DNA of 53,714 bases from positions 1-53,714 of the forward strand of contig JAFURP010000031.1 in assembly GCA_017471785.1 (NCBI GenBank), in the 5' to 3' direction. Position 1 is the first letter of the stretch. Each line of letters begins with the position of its first letter. Under the pieces are notes generated by a model that did no database searches, was not told the origin of the DNA, and saw only the letters and a list, made by a program, of their open reading frames with translations. The stretch is from Clostridia bacterium (GTDB lineage: Bacteria; Bacillota; Clostridia; Christensenellales; Borkfalkiaceae). Both the position numbers and the translations under genes were made by a program. Shown one piece after another: positions 22,887 to 32,030 of this stretch.

Positions 22887-22915
22887 AGTATACTAAAATT
22901 TATTCCGTTTGTCAA
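22887..22915 (-). promoter_or_regulatory. Promoter of the ROK-HAD operon
   Basis: Minus strand: consensus -35 TTGACA (22910-22915), 17-bp spacer, -10 TATACT (22887-22892). Confidence 0.85.
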
Positions 22916-22924
22916 TCGATTTTT

Positions 22925-22949
22925 CGACTTATATTACTCCTTGATAAAA
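22925..22949. promoter_or_regulatory. Candidate ROK operator, copy 1
   Basis: CGACTTATAT, then TTGATAAAA after a short variable centre. Shares 20 of 25 positions with the copy at 23028-23052. It lies about 10 bp upstream of the ROK promoter's -35. Confidence 0.65.
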
Positions 22950-22964
22950 TGTTCCGCAAAACGC

Positions 22965-22993
22965 TTGACTTTCCCTTTTTAAGGTTGTATAAT
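22965..22993 (+). promoter_or_regulatory. Promoter of the sugar operon
   Basis: -35 TTGACT (22965-22970), 17-bp spacer, perfect -10 TATAAT (22988-22993). It lies between the two operator copies. Confidence 0.88.
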
Positions 22994-23027
22994 AAATACG
23001 GTAAACGTCGGTTTTATATTTTTTTAC

Positions 23028-23052
23028 CGACTTATATCAAACTTTGATAAAA
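23028..23052. promoter_or_regulatory. Candidate ROK operator, copy 2
   Basis: Contains the perfect palindrome TATCAAA-C-TTTGATA (23035-23049) about 35 bases after the expected transcription start of the sugar operon, a position where a bound repressor would block elongation or initiation. Confidence 0.68.
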
Positions 23053-23075
23053 CAACGAAATAAGGAGCAGAGGTT

Positions 23076-23711
23076 ATGAAAATTGTGCTGTACGGCGATT
23101 CGATCACGGACGCGAGCAGGCGTAGAGATACGGACGTATACACGGGCGCGCTCGGGTGCGGATACGCATTTTTTATTGGCGGCGAGCTTGCAAAGGAGGC
23201 GCCTGATCGATACGAGGTGCTCAATCGCGGTATCAGCGGAAACCGTATCGTCGATTTGTACGCGCGAGTGAAAGCGGACGTATGGAATTTAGAGCCGGAC
23301 GTTTTAAGTATTTTTATCGGTATCAACGATATTTGGCACGAGCTGGGCGGAAGGAACGGCGTGGATTTGGAGCGGTTCGAAAGGGTATACCGTATGCTTA
23401 TCGAGGATACGCTTAAAAGACTTCCCGACCTGAAAATTATGCTTTGCGAGCCGTACGTTTTACACGGGGTCGCGACGGACGAACGGTGGGAAGAATTTAA
23501 TAAGATCAGAGAGTACGCTAAAGTCGTTGAGAATTTGGCGAAGGAATACGGGTTGTATTTTGTGCCTATGCAAGCGGCGTTGGAGGACAGGGCGGAAAGG
23601 TTCGGCGCGGCGTATTACGCGGACGACGGCGTACATCCTACGCCTGCCGGCGCGAAAGTGATCGCGGACGAATGGCTCAAAGTATTCAAAGAACAAATCG
23701 ATAAAGAATAA
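23076..23711 (+). CDS. SGNH/GDSL-type esterase
   Basis: A 211-aa cytoplasmic SGNH hydrolase. Block I is GDSITD (Ser9), the Gly block is NRGISGNR, block III is GINDIW and block V is DDGVHPTPAG with the catalytic Asp and His. Relatives remove acetyl groups from rhamnogalacturonan or other sugars. First gene of the four-gene sugar operon, with ribosome binding site AAGGAG and the repressor site in its leader. The likely job is deacetylation of an imported oligosaccharide before hydrolysis; the substrate is inferred. Confidence 0.88.
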   Translation: MKIVLYGDSITDASRRRDTDVYTGALGCGYAFFIGGELAKEAPDRYEVLNRGISGNRIVDLYARVKADVWNLEPDVLSIFIGINDIWHELGGRNGVDLERFERVYRMLIEDTLKRLPDLKIMLCEPYVLHGVATDERWEEFNKIREYAKVVENLAKEYGLYFVPMQAALEDRAERFGAAYYADDGVHPTPAGAKVIADEWLKVFKEQIDKE

Positions 23712-23733
23712 AAAAAATTTTAAGAGGTATAGT

Positions 23734-25218
23734 ATGAAAATCAAAGTAGGACTTGTCGGTACTTCGCAGTTGAGCTTCCCCGGACCTAAAGAAAAGGTCT
23801 ATGCGGAAATCGTAGAGCAAATGAAGAAGAACGCGCAAGCGATGAGCTTCGATCTCGTCGTTTGGGAAAAGCAGGTGATCGTGGAGGCGGACGCGAAAGA
23901 GGCGGTTGCCAAGATGGAGGCGGAAAGGGTGGACCTTCTCCTCGTTTTGAACGTTTCCTATTCCGCCGGCTTCCTCGTGCCCGTATTCTACCGTATCAAG
24001 AACGCGGCGGTGGGTATTTGGTCTATTCCCGAGCCAACGAGAGGCCCCGTAATGTTCAATTCGTTTTGCTCGAACAATATGTATCAGGGCATCAACGCCA
24101 AATACTTAAAGGATTATAAGATCAAGAGCAAATGGTTCTACGGTATGGCGGACGACGAGCGTTTCCAAAAGCGTTTGGCCGTGACCGTAAAGGCGTTGCA
24201 GGCGATCAAGAAGCTGAAAAATTCGCGCGTGGCGCTCATCGGCGGCTTTGCCCCCGGTTTCTACGATCTCTATTTCGACGAAAGAAGCGTGTATTCCAAG
24301 CTGGACGGTATCCATATCAACCGCTTGCACGAGTACGACGAGGTGATCAAGCGCGCGGAAAAGGTCACAGATAACGATATGAAAGCGTATATGGCGGAGC
24401 TGGATAAGGTGCAAAACGCGGATATGAGCTGCTACGCCGACGATTTGAAGAGGTCGGGCTTGAAGATGGCGAACAACTCGTTCGCGCTCCGTCCCTTCAG
24501 CGTGAAAATGTACCTTGCGTACAAACAACTCGTGGACGAATTCGGCTACGACGCGATCGCTATTTCCTGTTGGCCCAAATTCCAAGACGATTATAAATAT
24601 TCCGTTTGCTCGACGATCGGTATGCTCAACGACGACAAGATCGTCGCGGCTTGCGAGGGCGACCTGATGAGCGCGATCAGTATGGTGGCGTTGCAAGAGA
24701 TGAGCGACGAAAGCACGACGCTTATGGATTTTTCCGCGTTCGACGAAGAGGACGATTCCATCATGCTTTGGCATTGCGGTCCCTCGTCCAAGAAATTCTG
24801 TCAAAGAAACGGCTACAAGATCAGCCACAACTTCAGCGGTATGGCGCACGAGGAGGGCTTGGTTTGCGGCACGGGTATCGTGCGCGATATGGAATTCGAC
24901 CCCGGGAAAGCGAGCGTGTTCCGCTTCAGCGGCGATATGGAAAGCTATATCAATTTGACGGGCGATTTTATCGGTAATACCAAGGCGAGCAACTGCGGCA
25001 GCCGCGGTTGGTTCAAGAATTTGAAGCTCAACGGCAAGGAGATCGGCGCGCTCGATTTCACGAACACCATTCTTGCGGGCGGATTTGAACATCACTATCC
25101 CGTGGCTTGGGGCGATTGGGGCGACGAGATCGCGGAAATGAACAAGTGGCTGGGTATAAAGCCGGTAAAGAAAATATCGTATGAAAATTATTTGCAGGAT
25201 TCGGAGGACCAAGAATAA
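23734..25218 (+). CDS. L-fucose/L-arabinose isomerase-family protein
   Basis: 494 aa. The N-terminal Rossmann-like half (about 1-170) and the C-terminal barrel containing MADDERFQKR, CWPKFQ, CEGDLMSA and the late HHYPVAWGDW are characteristic of the FucI/AraA isomerase fold, in which a metal-bound enediol converts aldose to ketose. It is shorter than FucI (about 590) and diverges from both named enzymes, so the sugar cannot be assigned. It lies 22 bases after the esterase gene and overlaps the next gene by one base (TAATG), so isomerase and aldolase-like protein are made together. Confidence 0.85.
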   Translation: MKIKVGLVGTSQLSFPGPKEKVYAEIVEQMKKNAQAMSFDLVVWEKQVIVEADAKEAVAKMEAERVDLLLVLNVSYSAGFLVPVFYRIKNAAVGIWSIPEPTRGPVMFNSFCSNNMYQGINAKYLKDYKIKSKWFYGMADDERFQKRLAVTVKALQAIKKLKNSRVALIGGFAPGFYDLYFDERSVYSKLDGIHINRLHEYDEVIKRAEKVTDNDMKAYMAELDKVQNADMSCYADDLKRSGLKMANNSFALRPFSVKMYLAYKQLVDEFGYDAIAISCWPKFQDDYKYSVCSTIGMLNDDKIVAACEGDLMSAISMVALQEMSDESTTLMDFSAFDEEDDSIMLWHCGPSSKKFCQRNGYKISHNFSGMAHEEGLVCGTGIVRDMEFDPGKASVFRFSGDMESYINLTGDFIGNTKASNCGSRGWFKNLKLNGKEIGALDFTNTILAGGFEHHYPVAWGDWGDEIAEMNKWLGIKPVKKISYENYLQDSEDQE

Positions 25219-26480
25219 TGAAAAACAAAATCACAATGACACAAATGATGGCGGCGACTAACGAGCTGCACGAGCAGGGCAAGCATTTTACGCATATCGG
25301 CGTAGGACCTATGTCCCACAACCTTTTAAGAGCGGCGTTGGAGCTTGCCAAGGAAAAGGATTTCCCTTTGATCTTGATCGCCAGCCGTAACCAAGTGGAC
25401 AGCGACCGTTTCGGCGGCGGCTACGTTTGCGGCTTCGACCAAAAGCGTTTCGTGGAAACGACTTCGAGGATCGCGGACGAGATCGGCTTCGACGGGCTTT
25501 GCTATTTTTGCCGCGACCACGGCGGTCCTTGGCAGCGCGATAAGGAAAGAGCCGACAAGCTTCCCACGGACGAAGCGATGGAGATAGGGCTTCAATCCTA
25601 TTTCGACGACGCGGAAGCGGGCTTCGACTTGCTCCATATCGACCCGACCAAGGATCCCCATTGTACGGGCGTCGTACCCCTTTCGACGGTGCTGGACAGG
25701 ACGGTATACCTGATCGAAAGGATCGAAGCGGAAAGAAAAAAGAGGGGCTGGAAAGAGCTTGCGTACGAGGTGGGTACGGAAGAAACGATGGGCGGTCTTA
25801 TCTCCGCGGACGCATTCGAGGGCTTCATCAAAGAGCTCAAGGCGATCTTGGAGGAAAAGGGCTTGCCTATGCCCTTGTTCGTCGTAGGACAAACGGGTAC
25901 GCTCACCCGTCTTACGACCAACGTCGGGCAATACGACACTCCGACTGCGACCACCCTTTCGGATATTACGCATAAGTACGGTACGGGCTTGAAGGAGCAT
26001 AACGGCGACTATCTTTCCAATCCGATATTGCTCGAGCACCCCGTTATCGGCTTGGACGCTATGAACGTTGCGCCCGAATTCGGCTTGGTGGAAACGGAAG
26101 CCTTGTTGGAGCTTGCTACGGCGGAGGAAAAATTCGTCGCGAAAGAGGAGCAAAGCAATATCCGCGCTATCCTTGCAAAGCACGCGGTAGAGGGGCAGCG
26201 TTGGAGAAAGTGGATGGTAGGCGATAAGGGCAAATATTCCGTAGAGGAAATTATGAAAGACGAGGAGGACGTAAAGCTTATTACCTCCATGTGCGGACAC
26301 TACACGCTTGAGGACGCGGAGGTGAAAGCGGCGGTGCAGAAGCTTAACGAGAACACCGAAAAGCTCGGGCTTTCTCCCAAGACCTACGTGATCAAGAAGA
26401 TCAAGGATTCGATCGACCGTTACGTCTATTGCTTCGGCTTGTACGGCACGACGAGCGAGATCGTCAAAAACGCCAAATAA
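25218..26480 (+). CDS. GatZ/KbaZ-like tagatose-bisphosphate aldolase subunit
   Basis: A 420-aa TIM-barrel protein of the GatZ/KbaZ family (PF08013): IASRNQVDSDRFGGGY in the N-terminal region, CRDHGGPWQRD, and LLHIDPTKDPH near residue 140. In E. coli these are called non-catalytic partners of class II aldolases GatY/KbaY, but no GatY-type gene is nearby. As a lone member it may have its own activity on a ketose phosphate made by the upstream isomerase. The start overlaps the isomerase stop. A stem-loop at 26501-26533 separates it from the next gene. Confidence 0.85.
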   Translation: MKNKITMTQMMAATNELHEQGKHFTHIGVGPMSHNLLRAALELAKEKDFPLILIASRNQVDSDRFGGGYVCGFDQKRFVETTSRIADEIGFDGLCYFCRDHGGPWQRDKERADKLPTDEAMEIGLQSYFDDAEAGFDLLHIDPTKDPHCTGVVPLSTVLDRTVYLIERIEAERKKRGWKELAYEVGTEETMGGLISADAFEGFIKELKAILEEKGLPMPLFVVGQTGTLTRLTTNVGQYDTPTATTLSDITHKYGTGLKEHNGDYLSNPILLEHPVIGLDAMNVAPEFGLVETEALLELATAEEKFVAKEEQSNIRAILAKHAVEGQRWRKWMVGDKGKYSVEEIMKDEEDVKLITSMCGHYTLEDAEVKAAVQKLNENTEKLGLSPKTYVIKKIKDSIDRYVYCFGLYGTTSEIVKNAK

Positions 26481-26500
26481 TCGAACGGAAAGATAAAAAA

Positions 26501-26533
26501 GAATTCCCCCTGCCTTTTTGCAAGGGGAAATTC
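26501..26533 (+). other. Intercistronic stem-loop
   Basis: GAATTCCCC paired with GGGGAAATTC around a T-rich loop, with no T run after it. It probably protects or separates messages inside the operon and does not act as a full terminator. Confidence 0.5.
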
Positions 26534-26558
26534 TCTATATAAAGTTTAGGAGTAAGTT

Positions 26559-28577
26559 ATGGAACGGAAATATAGAGTGGATTACAAAAAATTTACCAAC
26601 TGCTTACGTATTGCGATCGTGCCCGACGAATTGCAGGACGAGCGTATTGAAAGCGTGCGAAAATATTGTTTGCAATACGGCTTTACCAACGTTATGCTCT
26701 TTTTCAACGCCGAGGAATACAACCTCGGGCATATCACCAAAGAAGAGGCTATGCCGTGGATCCAAACGATCAAAAAAGCCAAGCGTATTTTGGAAAACGC
26801 AGGGCTTTCGGTCAGCTTGAACCCTTGGATGGAGATCGGACATCTCGACAGGGGGCGCAAGCTCAAGGAAGGGCAAAATTTTACGACTATGGTGGATATG
26901 GACGGGCGCCAAGCGGATATCTCCGTTTGTCCGTACGATAGCGAATGGCGCAAATATTATTTCGACCTGCTCGGTTGGTATTTGCAGGAGGTAAACCCCG
27001 ATATGCTTTGGATCGAGGACGATTTCCGCTTGCACAATCACCACCCCTTAAGCTACGGCGGCTGTTTTTGCAAGCTGCATATGCAAAAATTCAACGAAAA
27101 GCTGGGCGAAAATTATACGCGCGAGGAGTTCGTTGCGCGCGTGTTTGCCAAGGGTACGCCGACGAAGGAGCGTAAGGCGTGGTTGGATATCAACCGCGAT
27201 ACCTACCTCGATCTTTCCAAGGAAATAGGGGCGTTTATCCAAAAGCTCGGCTTGAAAACGCGCGTGGGCTTGATGTCCTCCGCGCCGCAAATGCATTGTA
27301 TGGAAGCGCGCGATTGGAAAGGGTTGCAAACCAACCTTTCCGCAGGCGAGGAGCTGATCGACCGTATCCATTTGCCCTGCTACGACGAAACGAGCGGTAA
27401 AAAGTATTTTTACGAATTCAACACCAAAAGTATGGTGGTGCGTACGTTCTTGCCCGAAAGCACCTATATCTATCCCGAGCTTGAAAACGGGTCGTTTTCC
27501 AACTTCACCAAAGATCCTCGTTTCTTGCAATTTCAGCTGGAAGCCTCCCTGCCCTTATTGCCCGTCGGTATGACGTACGATATCTACGATTTCGTCGGCA
27601 ACGGCACGGTAGACAGCCTCGGCTACGGCGAGGCTGTGCAAGCGGTCACGCCCTATTTGCAGGGCGTAGTGGAGCTTGGCGTGAAATTCGGCGATCTTTA
27701 CGGCGTAAAAATGCCCGTGGACGAAAAAGCGTGCTATAACCTCGAGCTGAAAGAGGATTGGCGGGATCTGAAGCGTTACGACGAGATGGAGATCATCGGC
27801 GTCTTGAGCGGCTTGGGCGTGAACGTAAAGCCTACGACGGAAAAGAGGATGCGGGACGAAACGGTCGTGTTGGCTGGCGCGGGCGTGAATAATTTCACGG
27901 ACGGGGAGCTGGAAGCGCTCTTTGCGGACAACTTCGTGATCGTGGACGGCAAGTGCGTTTTGGAGCTGCAAAAGCGCGGTTTGGCGCGTTTGATCGGCGT
28001 AAAGAGCGCGGAGCTTTGCCCTGCGGGAGGGGACCTGCAAGCGTACGAGCAGGCGACGGACGGCTTTATCGTGGACGGTAAGCAAAAGTACCGCGCAAGC
28101 TGTTTGGAAAAGGCGAACGATTACGTCAGGATCGAATACGAGCAAAAGGTGAAAGCGTATACGGAAACGTATACCTCCAAGCGCGAATATTTCGGCTTGG
28201 GCGGCGTGGAGGGGGAGCGCTTCGCGGTGATACCCTATTTCTTGCAGGATATGCCGCTCGAGCAGTACAATCCCTTGCGTAGAGCCGTTTGGTACGCGAT
28301 CTTGAAAAACAGGCAAAAGAAATTCGTGCAAACGGGCGTTTGCGGTATTCATCCCTACACCTATAAAAAGGGGAACGCGACCGTTTTGGCGATCGTCAAT
28401 ACGACGGTGAACGATTATAAAGAGCTCGTATTGGAAAGCAATATTCCGTTCACCAAGCTTCGCGCGGTGGATAGAAAGGGAAAGCTCGTTAAAAAGGCGT
28501 TCAAACGCGAGGGGAGCAAGGTGACGGTGAGGATGCCGCTCGAATATCTTTCGACGGCGACCCTCGTTTTGGAATAA
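26559..28577 (+). CDS. Putative glycosidase with TIM barrel and beta-galactosidase-like C-terminal domains
   Basis: 672 aa, not confidently assigned to a numbered family. Residues 1-380 look like a TIM barrel: IAIVPDEL at the first strand, NPWMEIGH mid-barrel and the acidic strand end MLWIEDDFRLHNHHP (about 150-165), a good site for a catalytic Glu/Asp. Residues about 410-500 resemble the Rossmann-like trimerisation domain of GH42 beta-galactosidases (VVLAGAGVNNFTDGELEAL), and the last 70 residues form a small beta domain. No signal peptide, so it should act on imported saccharides. Last gene of the ROK-controlled operon, followed by a strong terminator. Enzyme activity is inferred from fold and context. 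Confidence 0.72.
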   Translation: MERKYRVDYKKFTNCLRIAIVPDELQDERIESVRKYCLQYGFTNVMLFFNAEEYNLGHITKEEAMPWIQTIKKAKRILENAGLSVSLNPWMEIGHLDRGRKLKEGQNFTTMVDMDGRQADISVCPYDSEWRKYYFDLLGWYLQEVNPDMLWIEDDFRLHNHHPLSYGGCFCKLHMQKFNEKLGENYTREEFVARVFAKGTPTKERKAWLDINRDTYLDLSKEIGAFIQKLGLKTRVGLMSSAPQMHCMEARDWKGLQTNLSAGEELIDRIHLPCYDETSGKKYFYEFNTKSMVVRTFLPESTYIYPELENGSFSNFTKDPRFLQFQLEASLPLLPVGMTYDIYDFVGNGTVDSLGYGEAVQAVTPYLQGVVELGVKFGDLYGVKMPVDEKACYNLELKEDWRDLKRYDEMEIIGVLSGLGVNVKPTTEKRMRDETVVLAGAGVNNFTDGELEALFADNFVIVDGKCVLELQKRGLARLIGVKSAELCPAGGDLQAYEQATDGFIVDGKQKYRASCLEKANDYVRIEYEQKVKAYTETYTSKREYFGLGGVEGERFAVIPYFLQDMPLEQYNPLRRAVWYAILKNRQKKFVQTGVCGIHPYTYKKGNATVLAIVNTTVNDYKELVLESNIPFTKLRAVDRKGKLVKKAFKREGSKVTVRMPLEYLSTATLVLE

Positions 28578-28591
28578 GAGTAAAGAAAAAT

Positions 28592-28628
28592 AAAAAATCC
28601 CGAACGGAAAAGAGTTCGGGATTTTTTT
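28592..28628 (+). terminator. Terminator of the sugar operon
   Basis: Stem AAATCCCGAAC/GTTCGGGATTT with an 8-base loop and a long T run; it also faces the convergent ABC transporter gene. Confidence 0.9.
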
Positions 28629-28649
28629 CATATAATTCGGAGGACCGAA

Positions 28650-31600
28650 TTATAAAGCTCGAATGGATTCGACGGGCTTTTTCTTCGCCGCGTTGTAGAC
28701 GGGCAGGAAAGTCGCCACGATCGCCGTAAGCAGGGCGATGCCGATAAGAAGAAGGAAGGACATAATGCCGAATACGAACAGAGAAGCGCCGATGGAGGCG
28801 GCTATTTGCGTATTGAGCACGTCACACAAAATCACGCTGCCGATCGTGGAAAGCACGATACAAATAAACGCGATGACGAACGATTCAGAGAAGAAGATCT
28901 TGAATACATCGAGACTTCTTGCGCCGACTGCGCGCAGGATACCGATATCCCGTTTCTTATGAGAAATGGAAACGGAGATAAAGTTGGAAAGGAGCAACGC
29001 TGAGAATACGGCAAGTACCAAACCGACGTACAGGAATATCTGCGACATATTTTCTACCATCGAATCTACCATTTGGAAACCGGAAAGCAGGGAGCTGGTA
29101 AGCTTAATACGCGAATCGTCCTCATCGTATGCCTTATCGGCGTAGATTGCCGCAAAAGTTTCCGTCGCCGTATCCGAGTGGTCGTAGGGAAGATAAAGAA
29201 CGTCGTATATCGCGTCCGCAGGTGTTTGATATTTGCTCGTCGTAACTGAGTAGTAATCAAGCTGAGCGCTTTGGTCTGCCCACAGGGCGTTTGCAATTTC
29301 GTCGTTTAATAAAAGGTTGTTAGTGTAATCGTGTTTTTGGTCGAAGCCGAATACGCCGACGACGTTGTACACCAATTCTTCGCCGTACGCCATACCGTCT
29401 TGATTGTTGAATAATCTTCCTTTAACGGTCATGGAGGGGATCCCGATTTCCTTGATGCCTGCCATAAGCTCGGTTGAATATTGTTTTCTTTGCTCATTGG
29501 ACAAATCTAACCATGCTTCCGCTTCCTCATCGTAGTAATTTCCGCTTTGCAGGGCTTCACGGTTCTGCGCGAGACGTCTATATTTTTTCGCTTCCGCAAG
29601 CAGCTCATCTAAATTCGCCGCATTCAAAGCCGTTTTCCAATCTTGATAATATTCGTAGACGGGTGAACTTTCAGCTTCGACATTCCCGTATTCCCATTCG
29701 TTGTAGAGTAAGTTTTCAATAATGTAGTTGTTCTTTAAGTTGTCGCTTGCGTTGGTATTGAAATCATTTATGATGTTTTGTCTTGCCTGTATATACGACG
29801 AATTATTCTCTTTCGCCGTATCGAAAGCAGTTCGAGCTTGTTGGTGAGCAAGGTCAAGGGTGCTTTGAATACGGTTAAGGAACAAATATGCCGAAACAAC
29901 GACTTCGTTATTGCTTACCGTCGTTTTGCCATCCGTAAAGAAAGTAACATTGTCCGTCTTATAATCGGAGAATGCCGCGTAGCCGCTGTTTGACCATTGT
30001 TCATTCGGGTCAAATTCATATTCGCCCGTTTCGTTGTTGTAGTAGTTGGCGAGAAGGATATAACGGTTGTAGAAAATATTGCTATCGCTGTACCAACCTC
30101 CAAACTGGGAAGAAACTGTTTCTAATTTTGATTTAGTTACAAACGCGATCAAATGCGTACCGTCGCTGAGTTCGAAGTTGAAATCCTCTTCCACCGCTTC
30201 TTTCGCCTCGGGGTCGTCGTCCGATTTCAGTACGTCGTATTTGGGGTCGATCGCGCCGCTTTCGAAAATACCGGCGATCTTATAAGCGCTGTTTATATTG
30301 ATTGTTTTTCCGATTAACTGCTCAATAGACGTTACCTCAATGGCGTTGCCGTTTATATCAAGGACCTTACACTCTTTCATTACGTTCGCCGTGTACGAGG
30401 AAATTAAAATTTCGTCGTCGGCAGTGGGATAGTTACCTGTCGTGATTTGGCTTCTAAGAGAATTGTTTTCAGGCAGGTAGGCAATCGTGTTGATTGTACT
30501 CGTATAATAATCGGAACGGGTTTGTACGCTGAAACTCGTACTGTACGTATTCACGCCGCCGAAAACCTGATCGCCAAATTGTTCGATATATTTCGTAATA
30601 TCCGCATCGTTGAAACGGGTGTCGCGTGAGCCAGTGTAGGTGTGTTCCAATTCACCCATACTGTAATATTGTTCTTGAATTTGATATTCTTTACCGATTT
30701 TCAATACCGTCGTGGAACTGTCTTTGAGCGTTTGCTTTAAGGTTGCGCTACTGTCGTAGAAGGTCATTGTGGAAAGCAAACCGAACATAACGAACGCAAC
30801 GGTGCAAAGGATAATGGTGAAGAACAATCTAAACGGTTTGGTCTTTAATCCCGAAACACCGATTTTCATCGCGTGCTTCATGGGCAGCTTGGAACGGATA
30901 AACCTGCTGTCCTCGGGCTTGTAATCCTTCTTGGCAAGCTTGCCCTCGTCCGTGTCGCGGAATACTTCCTTTTTACCGTCGTCCGTGATACGGCTGACTT
31001 CCTTGAACGCCTTGACGTCCCGTTCGCCGCTCGCGATTACGACGTCCGTTTTCGCCTCTTTCAAGAACGCTTTGATCTCTTCAAAGTCCTTATCCGTCAG
31101 CTTTGCGCCCGCTTTCAAGCAAAGGGTGTCGCCCACGGCGGTAACGTTGCCGCTGATCGCGCGCTGTTCTTCCTTCGTTTTGGTGATATCCGAAATGATC
31201 TTTCCGTCTTTCAGCTCGATAATTCTATCGCCGTATTGCTCGGCGAAATCTCTATCGTGCGAAACGACGACGACAAGCTTGGTTTGGGACAGCTTTTTCA
31301 AGGTGTCGAACACCTGCTTACCCGTAGCCGAGTCGAGCGCGCCCGTCGGCTCGTCCGCCATAATGATCTCGGGCTGCTTTACGAGCGCACGCGCGATCGC
31401 GATACGCTGCTTTTGACCGCCCGAAAGGGTGTTGGGCTTACGCTTTGCGTAGCCCGTCAGATCGACCTCCTCCAAAAGCTCGGCGATCGCCTTTTTGTCC
31501 TTGGGCTTGCCTTGCAGCTCTAACGCAAGCGCGATGTTATCCTCCACCGAAAATTCGTTGAGAATGTTATATTCTTGGAAGATAAAGCCGATAAAGGTAT

Positions 31601-31847
31601 TGCGGTAGCTGTCGAAATCGCTTTGCGAGAAATGCTTACTGCTACGCCCTTTAACGATGATCTCGCCGCTGGTGGGGGAGTCCAAGCCGCCGCATACGTT
31701 GAGCAGAGTGGATTTACCGCTACCGCTTTTACCGAGCAGGAATACCATACCCGTTTCGGGGAAGCGCATCGTCACGCCGTCCAAAGCGTTTACGTCCGCG
31801 CCGCCCTTGGTCTTATAGACCTTGGTTAAATTCTTGACCTCTAACAT
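28650..31847 (-). CDS. ABC transporter with fused ATPase and permease (MacB/FtsX type)
   Basis: 1065 aa. Residues 1-225 are an ABC ATPase of the LolD/MacB class: Walker A GKSGSGKST, signature LSGGQKQR, Walker B IIMADEPTGALD and H-loop VVSHD. After a linker comes a membrane helix (about 340-365), a very large extracytoplasmic domain (about 370-920) and three closing helices with the FtsX-like segment KRDIGILRAVGA. This is the four-helix layout of MacB-type mechanotransmission exporters, normally linked to peptide resistance or envelope maintenance. The extracellular domain is unusually large, rich in Asp, Asn and Tyr. Its promoter (31943-31971) is divergent from the stress-like operon at 32137, and its leader contains a 26-bp palindrome. 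Confidence 0.92.
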   Translation of the reverse strand: MLEVKNLTKVYKTKGGADVNALDGVTMRFPETGMVFLLGKSGSGKSTLLNVCGGLDSPTSGEIIVKGRSSKHFSQSDFDSYRNTFIGFIFQEYNILNEFSVEDNIALALELQGKPKDKKAIAELLEEVDLTGYAKRKPNTLSGGQKQRIAIARALVKQPEIIMADEPTGALDSATGKQVFDTLKKLSQTKLVVVVSHDRDFAEQYGDRIIELKDGKIISDITKTKEEQRAISGNVTAVGDTLCLKAGAKLTDKDFEEIKAFLKEAKTDVVIASGERDVKAFKEVSRITDDGKKEVFRDTDEGKLAKKDYKPEDSRFIRSKLPMKHAMKIGVSGLKTKPFRLFFTIILCTVAFVMFGLLSTMTFYDSSATLKQTLKDSSTTVLKIGKEYQIQEQYYSMGELEHTYTGSRDTRFNDADITKYIEQFGDQVFGGVNTYSTSFSVQTRSDYYTSTINTIAYLPENNSLRSQITTGNYPTADDEILISSYTANVMKECKVLDINGNAIEVTSIEQLIGKTININSAYKIAGIFESGAIDPKYDVLKSDDDPEAKEAVEEDFNFELSDGTHLIAFVTKSKLETVSSQFGGWYSDSNIFYNRYILLANYYNNETGEYEFDPNEQWSNSGYAAFSDYKTDNVTFFTDGKTTVSNNEVVVSAYLFLNRIQSTLDLAHQQARTAFDTAKENNSSYIQARQNIINDFNTNASDNLKNNYIIENLLYNEWEYGNVEAESSPVYEYYQDWKTALNAANLDELLAEAKKYRRLAQNREALQSGNYYDEEAEAWLDLSNEQRKQYSTELMAGIKEIGIPSMTVKGRLFNNQDGMAYGEELVYNVVGVFGFDQKHDYTNNLLLNDEIANALWADQSAQLDYYSVTTSKYQTPADAIYDVLYLPYDHSDTATETFAAIYADKAYDEDDSRIKLTSSLLSGFQMVDSMVENMSQIFLYVGLVLAVFSALLLSNFISVSISHKKRDIGILRAVGARSLDVFKIFFSESFVIAFICIVLSTIGSVILCDVLNTQIAASIGASLFVFGIMSFLLLIGIALLTAIVATFLPVYNAAKKKPVESIRAL

Positions 31848-31887
31848 ATAGTGTGTTTTTTGCCTCCTATTTTTTTTCTCGGGGCGT

Positions 31888-31913
31888 CGTTTTGCAATTG
31901 AAATTGCAAAACG
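31888..31913. promoter_or_regulatory. 26-bp palindrome in the ABC transporter leader
   Basis: CGTTTTGCAATT and its exact inverse separated by two bases. It lies about 25 bases after the expected transcription start of the ABC gene and can act as a DNA operator for a dimeric repressor or as an RNA hairpin. A GGCTAGCC palindrome follows at 31914-31921. Confidence 0.7.
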
Positions 31914-31942
31914 GGCTAGCCCGTTGTTTCCTGATAAGATAT

Positions 31943-31971
31943 ATTATAACATAATGAAAGAAGAAAAGCAA
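31943..31971 (-). promoter_or_regulatory. Promoter of the ABC transporter gene
   Basis: Minus strand: -35 TTGCTT (31966-31971), 17-bp spacer, extended -10 TGTTATAAT (TATAAT at 31943-31948). Confidence 0.78.
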
Positions 31972-32030
31972 GACTATGAGAAAAAAAATCCGTGTTTTAA
32001 GCGAGAAAAAGTATTAAAAAACGCTTTTTA

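Noticed and set aside
22866..23075. Riboswitch or T-box in the sugar-operon leader
   Set aside because: No specifier loop, antiterminator or known aptamer core is visible; the structure is explained by repeated operator sequences.
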